A stretch of 64,000 nucleotides of DNA from contig CAJTXP010000007.1 of NCBI GenBank assembly GCA_910583615.1, positions 67,440 through 131,439 on the forward strand. Direction: 5' to 3'. A program made the position numbers and the translations under genes. This document shows, in pieces, positions 43,531 to 52,374 of the stretch; position 1 is the first letter of the stretch; each line of letters opens with the position of its first letter. The notes beneath the pieces are model-generated. The model was not told the origin of the DNA and did no database searches. It saw only the letters and a program-made list of their open reading frames with translations. Origin of the DNA: an uncultured Lachnospiraceae bacterium. GTDB lineage: Bacteria > Bacillota > Clostridia > Lachnospirales > Lachnospiraceae.

Positions 43531-44112
43531 ATGAGGAGAAAAAAAGGGCTTAGTTTTAACAGGAAGAGGCGGGTAATTCAGGCGTCGGCGGTTCAGAGCG
43601 TATTTGTCTGGGTCGGAGAATGTCTGCTTGCCTTTGCAATCGGATGTGTGCTGGTGTATTATTTTATGACGAGTCTGACCTGTGTAGGACAGGCGATGGA
43701 ACCTACGGTCAACAGCGGGGCGCAGGTTCTGGTAAACCGGTTTATCTATTCTCTGGCAGCACCGAAGGCGGGTGATGTGATTGTTTTCAAACCGAACGGA
43801 AATGCGAATACCCATTACTATATGCGGCGTGTGATCGGTACGCCAGGCGATACCGTACAGATTCTGGAAGGTTTTGTCTATGTAAACGGAGAACTGTTTG
43901 AGACAGGGACCGGAAATGAACAGATGGATTTTGCGGGTGTGGCGGAAGAAGAGATCATACTGGATAAAGACGAATATTTTGTACTGGGAGATAACCGGAA
44001 TGCCAGTGAGGACAGTCGGAATGCAGATATCGGTAATGTCAGAAGACGGGATATCTATGGGATGGCATGGTTTGTCCGTTACCCATGGGATGATTTTGGA
44101 AAGATTACCTGA
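43531..44112 (+). CDS. Signal peptidase I-like protein lacking both catalytic residues
   Basis: 193 residues with the S26 fold: a cytoplasmic basic segment, one membrane helix (residues 22-46), then the catalytic domain. The Ser-Met-x-Pro-Thr box reads GQAMEPT, with Ala55 where the nucleophilic Ser should be. The Lys box reads YYMRRVIG, with Arg99 where the general-base Lys should be. The structural box LGDNRNASEDSR is intact. The neighbour at 45022 has Ser52 and Lys95. So this looks like a pseudoenzyme kept at full length, perhaps regulating or partnering the active one (inference). Confidence 0.85.
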   Translation: MRRKKGLSFNRKRRVIQASAVQSVFVWVGECLLAFAIGCVLVYYFMTSLTCVGQAMEPTVNSGAQVLVNRFIYSLAAPKAGDVIVFKPNGNANTHYYMRRVIGTPGDTVQILEGFVYVNGELFETGTGNEQMDFAGVAEEEIILDKDEYFVLGDNRNASEDSRNADIGNVRRRDIYGMAWFVRYPWDDFGKIT

Positions 44113-44132
44113 TCTGTTCAGGAGGAGCATAT

Positions 44133-45017
44133 ATGAATATACAGTGGTACCCCGGGCATATGACAAAGGCCCGGAGAATGATGCAGGAAAATATAAAGCT
44201 GATTGATCTGATTATAGAGCTTGTGGATGCCCGGGCGCCGCTTTCCAGCCGCAATCCGGACATTGATGAGCTGGGAAAGGGTAAGGCGAGGCTGATACTT
44301 TTAAACAAGGCGGATCTGGCAAGTGAATACTGGAATGACATGTGGGAAGCATGGTTTCGATCAAAAGGATATTTTGTTCTCAGACTGGATTCCAGAAGCA
44401 AAGCTGGAATGAAAGCGGTTCAGAACGCCATAAAGGAAGCGTGCCGGGAAAAGACAGAAAGGGACCGCAGGAGGGGAATTTTAAACCGGCCGGTCCGAGC
44501 CATGGTGGCAGGGATACCCAATGTGGGAAAGTCTACATTTATCAACAGCTTTGCAGGCAGAGCGTGCACAAAAACCGGAGACAAACCCGGTGTGACGAAA
44601 GGGGCGCAGTGGATCCGTCTGAATAAGCAGGTGGAACTCCTGGATACGCCGGGGATTCTCTGGCCCAGATTCGATGACCAGGAAGCAGGAATCCGTCTTG
44701 CGTTTCTTGGGTCTGTGAATGATGAGATCCTGAATCTACAGGAACTCGCCGGGAGACTGGGCAGTTTTCTGCAGAAATACTTTCGTTCCTGTCTGGAGGA
44801 ACGTTACAGGACAGAGTTTCCAGAGGAGCCCGAAGAGAGGGAGCTTCTGACAAAAGTTGCCGAGACAAGGTCCTGTCTGACAAAGGGCGGGGAACCTGAT
44901 CTTGGACGGGCGGCAGTTTTTCTTCTGGATGATTTCCGAAGCGGGCGTCTGGGGAAGATTACACTTGAATTTCCTCCGGAAGGGGAATATGATAAGAGCA
45001 TGGACAATATGAGGTAG
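44133..45017 (+). CDS. rbgA: Ribosome biogenesis GTPase RbgA (YlqF)
   Basis: 294 residues. Circularly permuted GTPase: the G4 motif (LNKADLA) comes first, then G1 (GIPNVGKSTF) and G3 (DTPG), with a C-terminal RNA-binding domain. It promotes late 50S assembly (uL16 incorporation). AGGAGG precedes the ATG. It lies between the two signal peptidase genes, as ylqF-lepB-rnhB do in Bacillus. Confidence 0.95.
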   Translation: MNIQWYPGHMTKARRMMQENIKLIDLIIELVDARAPLSSRNPDIDELGKGKARLILLNKADLASEYWNDMWEAWFRSKGYFVLRLDSRSKAGMKAVQNAIKEACREKTERDRRRGILNRPVRAMVAGIPNVGKSTFINSFAGRACTKTGDKPGVTKGAQWIRLNKQVELLDTPGILWPRFDDQEAGIRLAFLGSVNDEILNLQELAGRLGSFLQKYFRSCLEERYRTEFPEEPEERELLTKVAETRSCLTKGGEPDLGRAAVFLLDDFRSGRLGKITLEFPPEGEYDKSMDNMR

Positions 45018-45021
45018 CAGG

Positions 45022-45597
45022 ATGGGAAGATACGAGTACGAAGAGAGTTATGAAGAGAAAAAGCCGGGAATTTTTCGGGAGATCCTGGGATTTCTTGTAT
45101 ATGTGGGAATCGTTGTAGGGATCACATTTTTTATTATTACCTTTGTGGGGCAGAGGACCTATGTAAGCGGAAGTTCCATGGAGAATACATTAAGTCATGG
45201 AGATAATCTGATCGTTGACAAGATCACATACCGTTTTTCAGATCCGAAACGATATGATATCATTGTTTTTCCATTTCGATATGAGGATAATGTATATTAT
45301 ATCAAAAGGATCATTGGTCTGCCGGGGGAGACTGTCCAGATTAAGGACGGGGAGATTTATGTCAACGGAGAGGTCCTTAAGGAATCCTACGGCAGAGAAG
45401 TGATGAAAAGCGCAGGGCTTGCGGCTGATCCGATCACACTGGGCGAAGATGAATACTTCGTGCTCGGCGATAACCGGAATGACAGTACGGACAGCCGTGA
45501 GCCGAATGTGGCTGCAATACACAGAGATGAGATTATTGGAAGGGCGTGGGTTCGCATCTGGCCCCTGGATAAGATTGGAGTGTTAAAGCATCAATAA
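45022..45597 (+). CDS. lepB: Signal peptidase I, active form
   Basis: 191 residues: an acidic cytoplasmic start, membrane helix about 21-43, then SGSSMENT with nucleophile Ser52, YYIKRIIG with Lys95, and LGDNRNDSTDSR. Cleaves signal peptides of exported proteins on the outer face. It ends one base into rnhB. Confidence 0.94.
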   Translation: MGRYEYEESYEEKKPGIFREILGFLVYVGIVVGITFFIITFVGQRTYVSGSSMENTLSHGDNLIVDKITYRFSDPKRYDIIVFPFRYEDNVYYIKRIIGLPGETVQIKDGEIYVNGEVLKESYGREVMKSAGLAADPITLGEDEYFVLGDNRNDSTDSREPNVAAIHRDEIIGRAWVRIWPLDKIGVLKHQ

Positions 45598-46316
45598 TGA
45601 CAAAGAAAGAAGAACGGCAGAAAAGGCAGCAGGAAAAGCTTGCGGCGGAGCTTGGCAGGCTTGAAAACATGAAGGTGTTCGAGAGAAAATATGAGGCCTG
45701 CGGGCTGATCTGCGGGATTGATGAGGCCGGCAGAGGTCCGCTTGCAGGTCCGGTGGTTGCCGGAGCAGTGATCCTGCCCCGTGACAGTCAGATCCTCTGG
45801 CTGAACGATTCCAAGAAACTGACTGCCGGAAGAAGGGAACTGCTCTATGATGAGATCATGGAAAAAGCGCTGGCGGTCGGCATCGGCGTGGTAAGCCATG
45901 AAAGGGTTGATGAGATTAATATTCTTCAGGCGACCTATGAGGCCATGCGTCAGGCAATAGAACAGCTTGGAATGGTTCCGGATGTACTGCTGAATGATGC
46001 AGTGACCATACCGGGTGTGGAACTGAAACAGGTGCCGATCATAAAAGGGGATGCAAAAAGCGTATCCATTGCTGCGGCGAGTGTGATAGCAAAGGTGACC
46101 AGAGATCGTATGATGATTCAGATGGATCAAAAATATCCAGGATACGGATTTGCGTCCAATAAAGGGTATGGTTCGGCAGCGCATATAGCTGCGATCCGGG
46201 AAAAAGGTCCCTGTGAGATCCACAGAAGAACTTTTATACGGAACTTCACCGGTCAGCAGAGCGGTAAAAATGGAGAAGCAGCCAATGAACAGACGACAGA
46301 CAGGAACAGCATATGA
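45597..46316 (+). CDS. rnhB: Ribonuclease HII
   Basis: 239 residues. Cleaves RNA of RNA-DNA hybrids, including single ribonucleotides. The N-terminus has about 30 extra charged residues before CGIDEAGRGPLAGPVV (catalytic Asp-Glu); NDSKKLT and a later acidic residue complete the site. ATG overlaps the preceding stop by one base. The end overlaps yraN. Confidence 0.95.
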   Translation: MTKKEERQKRQQEKLAAELGRLENMKVFERKYEACGLICGIDEAGRGPLAGPVVAGAVILPRDSQILWLNDSKKLTAGRRELLYDEIMEKALAVGIGVVSHERVDEINILQATYEAMRQAIEQLGMVPDVLLNDAVTIPGVELKQVPIIKGDAKSVSIAAASVIAKVTRDRMMIQMDQKYPGYGFASNKGYGSAAHIAAIREKGPCEIHRRTFIRNFTGQQSGKNGEAANEQTTDRNSI

Positions 46317-46635
46317 GGAACTGGCTGCCCGGCGGCTTTCAGACCAGGGCTATGAGATTCTGGAACGGAATTTTTACTGCAGGCAGGGGGAGATTGATCT
46401 GATCGCCAGAGACGGCGGATATCTGGTATTTATAGAGGTAAAATATCGTCGTGACTTACAGTCGGGACATCCGCTGGAGGCAGTCGGGACATATAAGCAA
46501 AGGAGGATTGCCAGAGCCGCCGTATATTATTGTCACAGTCACGGGATTTCGGACAGCCAGGCGTGCAGGTTTGACGTAATCAGCATTCTGGGAAATGAGA
46601 TAGAACATGTAAAAAATGCATTTGAACTGATCTGA
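46285..46635 (+). CDS. yraN: YraN family protein (UPF0102)
   Basis: 116 residues from ATG 46285, preceded by GGAGAAG; earlier in-frame starts (46270, 46213) lie inside rnhB. Endonuclease-like fold: GEIDLIARDGGYLVFIEVKYR contains the Asp and Glu-x-Lys of a PD-(D/E)XK site. Cellular role unclear; a conserved neighbour of rnhB. Confidence 0.9.
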   Translation: MNRRQTGTAYEELAARRLSDQGYEILERNFYCRQGEIDLIARDGGYLVFIEVKYRRDLQSGHPLEAVGTYKQRRIARAAVYYCHSHGISDSQACRFDVISILGNEIEHVKNAFELI

Positions 46636-46693
46636 TACAGCGCTGAAAACAGGGGAAGGTTTTGGCGTTGTATTGTTGTGGAGGAGCTTGTTT

Positions 46694-47545
46694 ATGGTAT
46701 GGAAGATGAAAAGCGGAAACCGTGATATGATAAAAAGGGAGAGCCATGGCGTACCGTATTTTGTGTTTCGGAATCTGGAGGATACGAAACTGGTGCGCCA
46801 TGGTTTTTCTACACGGCTGGGTGGAGTCAGTGAAGGTTATCTTGCGGAATTGAACCTGAGTTTTACAAGAGGCGATGATCCGGAGCATGTCAGAGAAAAT
46901 TTCCGCCGTATAGGAGCAGCCATTGGTTTTGAACCGGAATCTCTGGTCATGTCCTGTCAGACACATACGACGAATATACGCCTGGTGACGGAAGCGGACA
47001 GGGGAAGCGGATATACGAAGCCTTTGGAATATACGGACGTGGACGGAATGATTACGAACGTGCCAGGACTGATGCTGGCCACCTTTTATGCAGATTGTGT
47101 TCCTCTGTTTTTTGTGGATCCAGTGCACCGCGCCGTCGGATTGTCCCATTCGGGCTGGAAAGGGACCGCAGGACGCATTGGAGCGATGACCGTGGAACGA
47201 ATGAAAGAAGCATTTGGAACAAAACCGGAACATCTGCGTGCGGCGGTCGGACCCTCTATCTGTCAGGAATGTTATGAAGTCAGTGAAGACGTGGCGCTGG
47301 TGTTTAAAAAAGAATTTCGTGCACATGCGGATGAGCGTCTGCTTTACCGGAAGCCGAATCACAAATATCAGCTGAATCTCTGGCGCGCCAACGAGATCGT
47401 CCTTCTGGAAGCAGGAATCAGGCCGGAGCATCTGGCAATGCCGGGGATTTGTACCTGCTGCAATCCAGAACTTCTGTTTTCCCATCGTGCAAGCGGCGGA
47501 AAGAGGGGAAATATGGGAGCGTTTTTGGGGCTGTGCAGAGAATAA
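46694..47545 (+). CDS. pgeF: Peptidoglycan editing factor PgeF (multi-copper-polyphenol-like)
   Basis: 283 residues from ATG 46694 after GTGGAGGAG. The family motifs are present: SCQTHTTN, YADCVPLFF, SHSGWKGT, and CTCCNPELLFSHRASGG. Known activities include removal of wrongly incorporated residues from peptidoglycan precursors, and purine nucleoside phosphorylase/adenosine deaminase activity in LACC1 relatives (established). Stands between yraN and nagB. Confidence 0.9.
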   Translation: MVWKMKSGNRDMIKRESHGVPYFVFRNLEDTKLVRHGFSTRLGGVSEGYLAELNLSFTRGDDPEHVRENFRRIGAAIGFEPESLVMSCQTHTTNIRLVTEADRGSGYTKPLEYTDVDGMITNVPGLMLATFYADCVPLFFVDPVHRAVGLSHSGWKGTAGRIGAMTVERMKEAFGTKPEHLRAAVGPSICQECYEVSEDVALVFKKEFRAHADERLLYRKPNHKYQLNLWRANEIVLLEAGIRPEHLAMPGICTCCNPELLFSHRASGGKRGNMGAFLGLCRE

Positions 47546-47576
47546 ATGAATATTTTCCATAGTCCGGACAAGATAG

Positions 47577-47609
47577 TGTCTAGACAAAAGAAGGTTTTCC
47601 AGATAGAAT
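47577..47609 (+). promoter_or_regulatory. nagB promoter with dre-like operator
   Basis: TGTCTAGACA (47577-47586) is a perfect decamer close to the core of the NagR/DasR (GntR family) operator. Its second half, TAGACA (47581-47586), forms the -35; a 17-bp spacer leads to TAGAAT (47604-47609). Repression relieved by an amino-sugar phosphate is expected. No nagR is in the window. Confidence 0.65.
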
Positions 47610-47644
47610 GAAAACAACAGTTTTAATTCAGGAGGGTGAATACT

Positions 47645-48382
47645 ATGAAGATGATCAAGGCAAAGGATTACAGTGAGATGAGCCGTAAAGCGGCCGGAGT
47701 TATTGCATCACAGGTGATTATGAAGCCGAACTGTGTGCTGGGACTGGCGACTGGTTCTTCCCCGGAGGGGACATATGAGAAGCTGGTTGAATGGTATAAC
47801 CAGGGAGATCTGGATTTTGGCGATGTGACTACTGTGAATCTGGATGAATACCGGGGACTTCCGAAGGAAAATGACCAGAGTTATTATTATTTTATGCACA
47901 GCCATCTGTTTGATTATGTAAATATCAATCCCGACCGGACATTTCTTCCGGATGGAATGAATGAAGATCCGGATGCAGAATGTGCAAGGTATGAGGAAGT
48001 GATTCGTGCAACGGGCGGCGTGGATCTGCAGCTTCTGGGACTGGGACGCAACGGCCATATCGGTTTCAATGAGCCGGGAGAATTTTTTGAGAAAGGAACC
48101 CATTGCGTGGATCTGCATCCGAGTACCATTGAAGCAAACAAACGTTTCTTTGCATCAGCAGATGATGTTCCGAAACAGGCATACAGCATGGGTATCCAGA
48201 CGATTATGAGTGCGAAGAAGATTCTGGTCGTAGTCAGCGGAGAGGATAAGGCAGAAGCAGTGAAAAACTGTTTCTTTGGACCGGTAACTCCGAAAGTTCC
48301 GGGTTCTATTCTTCAGATGCATCCGGATGTAACGGTAGTTGCAGATGAAGCGGCATTGTCTCTTTGTACGCTTCCGGAATAA
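47645..48382 (+). CDS. nagB: Glucosamine-6-phosphate deaminase
   Basis: 245 residues from ATG 47645, six bases after GGAGGGTG. Converts glucosamine-6-phosphate to fructose-6-phosphate and ammonia. Seen: [20 protein letters not shown] with the catalytic Asp, and [13 protein letters not shown] with the catalytic His. Runs with nagA for N-acetylglucosamine use. Confidence 0.96.
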   Translation: MKMIKAKDYSEMSRKAAGVIASQVIMKPNCVLGLATGSSPEGTYEKLVEWYNQGDLDFGDVTTVNLDEYRGLPKENDQSYYYFMHSHLFDYVNINPDRTFLPDGMNEDPDAECARYEEVIRATGGVDLQLLGLGRNGHIGFNEPGEFFEKGTHCVDLHPSTIEANKRFFASADDVPKQAYSMGIQTIMSAKKILVVVSGEDKAEAVKNCFFGPVTPKVPGSILQMHPDVTVVADEAALSLCTLPE

Positions 48383-48400
48383 GGCCAGGTGGCAGCGGGT

Positions 48401-49516
48401 ATGAAAATTATCAATGCGAAAGTATATACAGAGGATGGAACCTTCCAGACAAAAGATGTATATACAGACGGAGAAAAGATTGCAGTATCAGGAAACGATG
48501 AAGAAGTACTGGACGGTTCCGGCTGCTATCTGATACCAGGACTCACGGACATTCATTTTCATGGATGCGTAGGTCGTGATTTCTGTGACGGAAGTCAGGA
48601 GTCCATGGAAGCCATGGCAGTATATGAGGCGTCTCAGGGCGTTACGACGATCGTTCCAGCTACAATGACGCTTGGGAAGGATACGCTGGAGAAGATATGC
48701 AGGGCGGCGGCTGCATATAAAAATGAAAAAGGTGCGGTTCTCTGCGGGATCAATATGGAAGGCCCGTTCATTTCCCTGGCAAGAAAGGGTGCACAGAATG
48801 GAGATTATGTACACAGGCCGGATGCAGATCTGTTCCGTGAGCTGAATGCGGCTTCCGGCGGTCTGGTGAAGATCCTGGCGATTGCACCGGAAGAACCAGG
48901 AGCGATGGAGTGCATAGAGGAGCTGAAGGATGAAGTGGTTCTGTCAGTTGCACACACGACTGCGGATTATGAGACTGCGTCGAAAGCTTTTCAAAATGGG
49001 GTTCATCATGTGACCCATCTCTATAATGCCATGTCGGGGCTGTCGCACCGCTCTCCGGGAGTAGTAGGAGCGGCCGCAGATCATGAAGCGGTAGAAGCGG
49101 AACTGATCTGCGATGGGATTCATATACATCCGGTAACTGTACGCCAGACTTTTAAGATGTTTGGAGACGACCGGATCATACTGATCAGTGATTCCATGGA
49201 AGCTACGGGAATGCCGGACGGGGAATATGCCCTGGGCGGACAGAAAGTGTTTAAGAAAGGTAATTATGCTACACTTGAGGACGGCACGCTGGCAGGTTCC
49301 GCGACGAATCTGATGGACTGTCTGCGTACAGCGGTGCTGAAGATGGGAATTCCGTTGGAAAGCGCAGTGAAATGTGCAGCGGTTAATTCGGCCAGATCTG
49401 TGGGAATCTACGATTCTTATGGAAGCATTACACCGGGCAAGACCGCCAACATGGTTCTTCTGAAGGAAGATGACCTGAGTACGGTACAGGTCATCCTGAA
49501 AGGAAAGAAAATATAA
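48401..49516 (+). CDS. nagA: N-acetylglucosamine-6-phosphate deacetylase
   Basis: 371 residues from ATG 48401; an in-frame GTG at 48389 is the alternative. Removes acetate from GlcNAc-6-phosphate, giving the substrate of NagB. Amidohydrolase fold with DIHFHGCVGRDF, GINMEGPFISLARKGAQ, HLYNAMSG and ISDSMEATGMPDG carrying the catalytic Asp. Followed by a strong terminator. Confidence 0.95.
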   Translation: MKIINAKVYTEDGTFQTKDVYTDGEKIAVSGNDEEVLDGSGCYLIPGLTDIHFHGCVGRDFCDGSQESMEAMAVYEASQGVTTIVPATMTLGKDTLEKICRAAAAYKNEKGAVLCGINMEGPFISLARKGAQNGDYVHRPDADLFRELNAASGGLVKILAIAPEEPGAMECIEELKDEVVLSVAHTTADYETASKAFQNGVHHVTHLYNAMSGLSHRSPGVVGAAADHEAVEAELICDGIHIHPVTVRQTFKMFGDDRIILISDSMEATGMPDGEYALGGQKVFKKGNYATLEDGTLAGSATNLMDCLRTAVLKMGIPLESAVKCAAVNSARSVGIYDSYGSITPGKTANMVLLKEDDLSTVQVILKGKKI

Positions 49517-49625
49517 AAAACCGGCTCTGCCTGTCCCATTCGGACTTTTCAAGTCCGCTTGAGAGGCAGAGCCGGTTTTTTGTCTGATCCAGTCTGCACA
49601 GCGTTGCTGAGTGCACAGACAGAAT
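49515..49625. terminator. Bidirectional terminator with family A flank (copy A4)
   Basis: AAAAAACCGGCTCTGCCT pairs with AGGCAGAGCCGGTTTTTT (49515-49581). The apex has CCCATTCGGAC and GTCCGCTTGAGA, shared with family A hairpins, and the following GTCTGCACAGCGTTGCTGAGTG resembles the family A right arm. It serves nagA on the plus strand and prs on the minus strand. Confidence 0.8.
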
Positions 49626-49666
49626 AAAAGCATTGTAACAGCCCCTTTATTATGCATGGAGGGATA

Positions 49667-50848
49667 CTACAGATCATCGTCCCTCTCGATCTCTTCGAGC
49701 AGATTATGGATCCGTCTGGTAGGGTCATTGACCCGTCCAGTGGATACGTCGTGATTAATGCAGTCGATGATTGCAGCTAAAAATTTCGTCATAGTTGCTT
49801 CTACATAGTAAGGTTTGGAGAGAAGCTCCGGATTCCGGTAATTCAGATTTGTTGTTACCACATGACTGATATAACCTTTCTCATAATAATCGTCAAATTT
49901 ATCAAACCCGTCTGTAAAGAGTCCAAAGGTGGCGCATACAAAGACCCGCTTTGCCCCGCGCTCTTTGATCTGACGCGCTACATCCAGCATGCTTTCCCCG
50001 GAAGAGATCATGTCGTCAATAATGATGACATCCTTGCCGGACAGGTCGTCTCCCAGAAATTCATGGGCAACAATGGGATTCTTGCCATGGACGATGACAG
50101 AATAATCCCGGCGTTTATAGAACATGCCCATATCGACGCCCAATACGCCGGCAAAGTAGACGGCACGTTCCATGGCGCCTTCGTCAGGACTTATGACCAT
50201 CAGATGGTCTTTGTCGAACTGCAGGTCAGGCTCCGCCTTGATGAGGCCTTTGATGAACTGGTAGGGCGGATTGAAACTGTCAAATCCGTACAGAGGGATC
50301 GAATTGCATACTCTTGGATCATGGGCGTCGAAGGTGATGATGTTGGAGACGCCCATGTCAACCAGTTCCTGCAGTGCGAAAGCGCAGTCCAGGGATTCCC
50401 GCTGGCTCCTTTTGTGCTGTCTGCTTTCATAGAGAAATGGCATGATGACATTGATGCGATGTGCTTTTCCGTTGGAAGCGGAGATGATTCGTTTCAGATC
50501 CTGATAATGGTCGTCGGGAGACATGTAGTGCTTATGTCCGCATACTGTGTAAGACAGGCTGTGGTTCATGACGTCCGCCAGAATAAACAGATCAGCTCCC
50601 CGGACCGAATCATACAGGATTCCCTTGGCCTCCCCGGTTCCAAAACGCGGACAGGAGCTGCGGATCATGAAGGAATCCTCATGATAACCCTGAAAATTGG
50701 GGGTGTTCTGGAAATTCTGGTTGCTTTTCTGACGAAACCGTACCAGGTAATGATCAACACGCTGCACCAGATCGCGGCATCCTTCCAGCGCCGCTATTTT
50801 AAGAGGCGCGATGGGAAGGATATTTTCATAGGATAAAATATCGGACAT
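49667..50848 (-). CDS. prs: Ribose-phosphate pyrophosphokinase
   Basis: 393 residues on the minus strand, longer than the 310-320 of the usual class I enzyme because of N-terminal and internal extra segments. Makes PRPP from ribose-5-phosphate and ATP. Seen: the flexible-loop region (MPFLYESRQHKRSQRESLD), FDAHDPRV, and the PRPP loop VIIIDDMISSGESML. This long form is frequent in Clostridia. It connects with the pentose phosphates made by the nucleoside block. Confidence 0.92.
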   Translation of the reverse strand: MSDILSYENILPIAPLKIAALEGCRDLVQRVDHYLVRFRQKSNQNFQNTPNFQGYHEDSFMIRSSCPRFGTGEAKGILYDSVRGADLFILADVMNHSLSYTVCGHKHYMSPDDHYQDLKRIISASNGKAHRINVIMPFLYESRQHKRSQRESLDCAFALQELVDMGVSNIITFDAHDPRVCNSIPLYGFDSFNPPYQFIKGLIKAEPDLQFDKDHLMVISPDEGAMERAVYFAGVLGVDMGMFYKRRDYSVIVHGKNPIVAHEFLGDDLSGKDVIIIDDMISSGESMLDVARQIKERGAKRVFVCATFGLFTDGFDKFDDYYEKGYISHVVTTNLNYRNPELLSKPYYVEATMTKFLAAIIDCINHDVSTGRVNDPTRRIHNLLEEIERDDDL

Positions 50849-50885
50849 AAAACCCTCCTGTCTTTGGTGTGCAATAGTTAACCTA

Positions 50886-50915
50886 TTTATATCATTTTTC
50901 TGTACAGGCAGTCAA
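50886..50915 (-). promoter_or_regulatory. prs promoter
   Basis: On the minus strand TTGACT (50915-50910), an 18-bp spacer and TATAAA (50891-50886), about 38 bases from the ATG. Confidence 0.65.
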
Positions 50916-50953
50916 CCCATATGGGAGAAATTCTGGCAAATACAGATGTTCCC

Positions 50954-51000
50954 GTTACTTTTCACGGGGGACGCAGACCGCTCACCCCGTAAAAGGTAAG
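50954..51000. repeat. Palindromic repeat family A, minimal copy A5
   Basis: Starts GTTACTTTTCACGGGG and ends CCCCGTAAAAGGTAAG, enclosing ACGCAGACC as in full family A copies; only the termini of the 227-bp element remain. It lies in the 320-bp space between divergent prs and the dehydrogenase gene; the rest of that space shows nothing further except the prs promoter. Confidence 0.6.
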
Positions 51001-51168
51001 GACTCTCGAAAACCCGAAGGCTCTGTGATCCGCACTAAAATAAACAGTTGTCCTGCGGTAAAAAACAGAGTATAATAAAGAAACGTTTGAGCCTGTCATC
51101 GGGCGGAGGAAACAGTAAAGGCCATGGGTGACAGTTTTTACCATACAGTCTGGAGGAATGAGTACCAT

Positions 51169-52371
51169 ATGTGGATCGTGAAAAAAATATACTGCAGAAC
51201 TTTTCAGGCTGCCTTCCGGGCAGCGCTTCCTTTTCTGCCATATCGGAATCCGAAGATTATTCCATCTGCGGCAGGAGTTGCAGATGTATGCAGGAAAAAG
51301 AAGGTGGATTCTGTCATGATCGTGACGGATGGCGGAATCCGGGCGCTTGGGCTTACCGGATTTCTGGAAAAGACGCTGACAGAAGCGGATATTTCTTATT
51401 GTATTTATGACGGGACGGTGGCGAATCCGACGATCCAGAACGTGGAAGAAGCCAGGAATCTGTATCTTGCACATGGAGCACAGGCGCTGATCGCCTTTGG
51501 CGGAGGTTCTTCCATGGACTGTGCCAAGGCTGCAGGGGCGAGGATTGCGAAGCCGAATCAGAGCATACGACAGATGAAAGGGCTGTTAAAGGTACATAAG
51601 AAGCTTCCTCTTCTGATTGCCATACCGACAACGGCAGGAACCGGAAGTGAGACAACGCTTGCAGCAGTCATCACAGACAGTGAAAAGCATCATAAGTATC
51701 CCATCAATGATTTCAGTCTGATCCCCCGTTATGCGGTGCTGGATTATCATGAGACGATGAACCTTCCAAAAAGCATTACGGCGACTACCGGCATGGACGC
51801 TCTGACTCATGCGGTAGAAGCATATATCGGGCATTCTACCACAAAAGAGACCCGGATGATGGCGGAAGAGGCAGTGCATCTGATTTATCAGCATCTGAAG
51901 GCGGCATACGATGACGGCAGGAATAAGGAAGCAAGGAGCGGGATGTTAAAAGCTGCATATTGTGCGGGGGTTGCATTTACCAAATCCTATGTAGGATATA
52001 TTCATGCGGTTGCCCATTCTCTGGGCGGGCAGTATGGCACGCCGCATGGACTTGCCAATGCAGTTATCCTGCCCATTGTTCTTAACATGTATGGTCCGGC
52101 GTGCAGGAAGAAGCTGGCGGCGCTTGCAAGAAATGCAGGAGTGGTGGACCGGGAAATGGAGGATCAGGAGGCGGCGGACTGTTTTATCGGCTGGATCCGG
52201 AAGATGAACGACTCCATGGAGATTCCCCGTCATCTTCCGGAGATTCAGGAAGAGGATATTCCTGTTATGGCTGGTCATGCGGATAAAGAAGGAAATCCGC
52301 TGTACCCGGTTCCGGTACTGATGGATCGAAAGGAACTGGAGAAGATCTATTATGAAGTGAAGGGAAGATAA
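51169..52371 (+). CDS. Iron-containing alcohol dehydrogenase
   Basis: 400 residues from ATG 51169; an in-frame ATG at 51124 would add 15 residues, and neither start has ideal spacing to GGAGG. NAD(P)-dependent type III fold: FGGGSSMDCAKAAG binds the cofactor; DALTHAVEAYIG and HAVAHSLGGQYGTPHGLANA carry the metal-ligand Asp and His residues. Interconverts an aldehyde and an alcohol; the substrate is not predictable. Four bases before the aldehyde dehydrogenase gene. Confidence 0.9.
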   Translation: MWIVKKIYCRTFQAAFRAALPFLPYRNPKIIPSAAGVADVCRKKKVDSVMIVTDGGIRALGLTGFLEKTLTEADISYCIYDGTVANPTIQNVEEARNLYLAHGAQALIAFGGGSSMDCAKAAGARIAKPNQSIRQMKGLLKVHKKLPLLIAIPTTAGTGSETTLAAVITDSEKHHKYPINDFSLIPRYAVLDYHETMNLPKSITATTGMDALTHAVEAYIGHSTTKETRMMAEEAVHLIYQHLKAAYDDGRNKEARSGMLKAAYCAGVAFTKSYVGYIHAVAHSLGGQYGTPHGLANAVILPIVLNMYGPACRKKLAALARNAGVVDREMEDQEAADCFIGWIRKMNDSMEIPRHLPEIQEEDIPVMAGHADKEGNPLYPVPVLMDRKELEKIYYEVKGR

Positions 52372-52374
52372 TTC

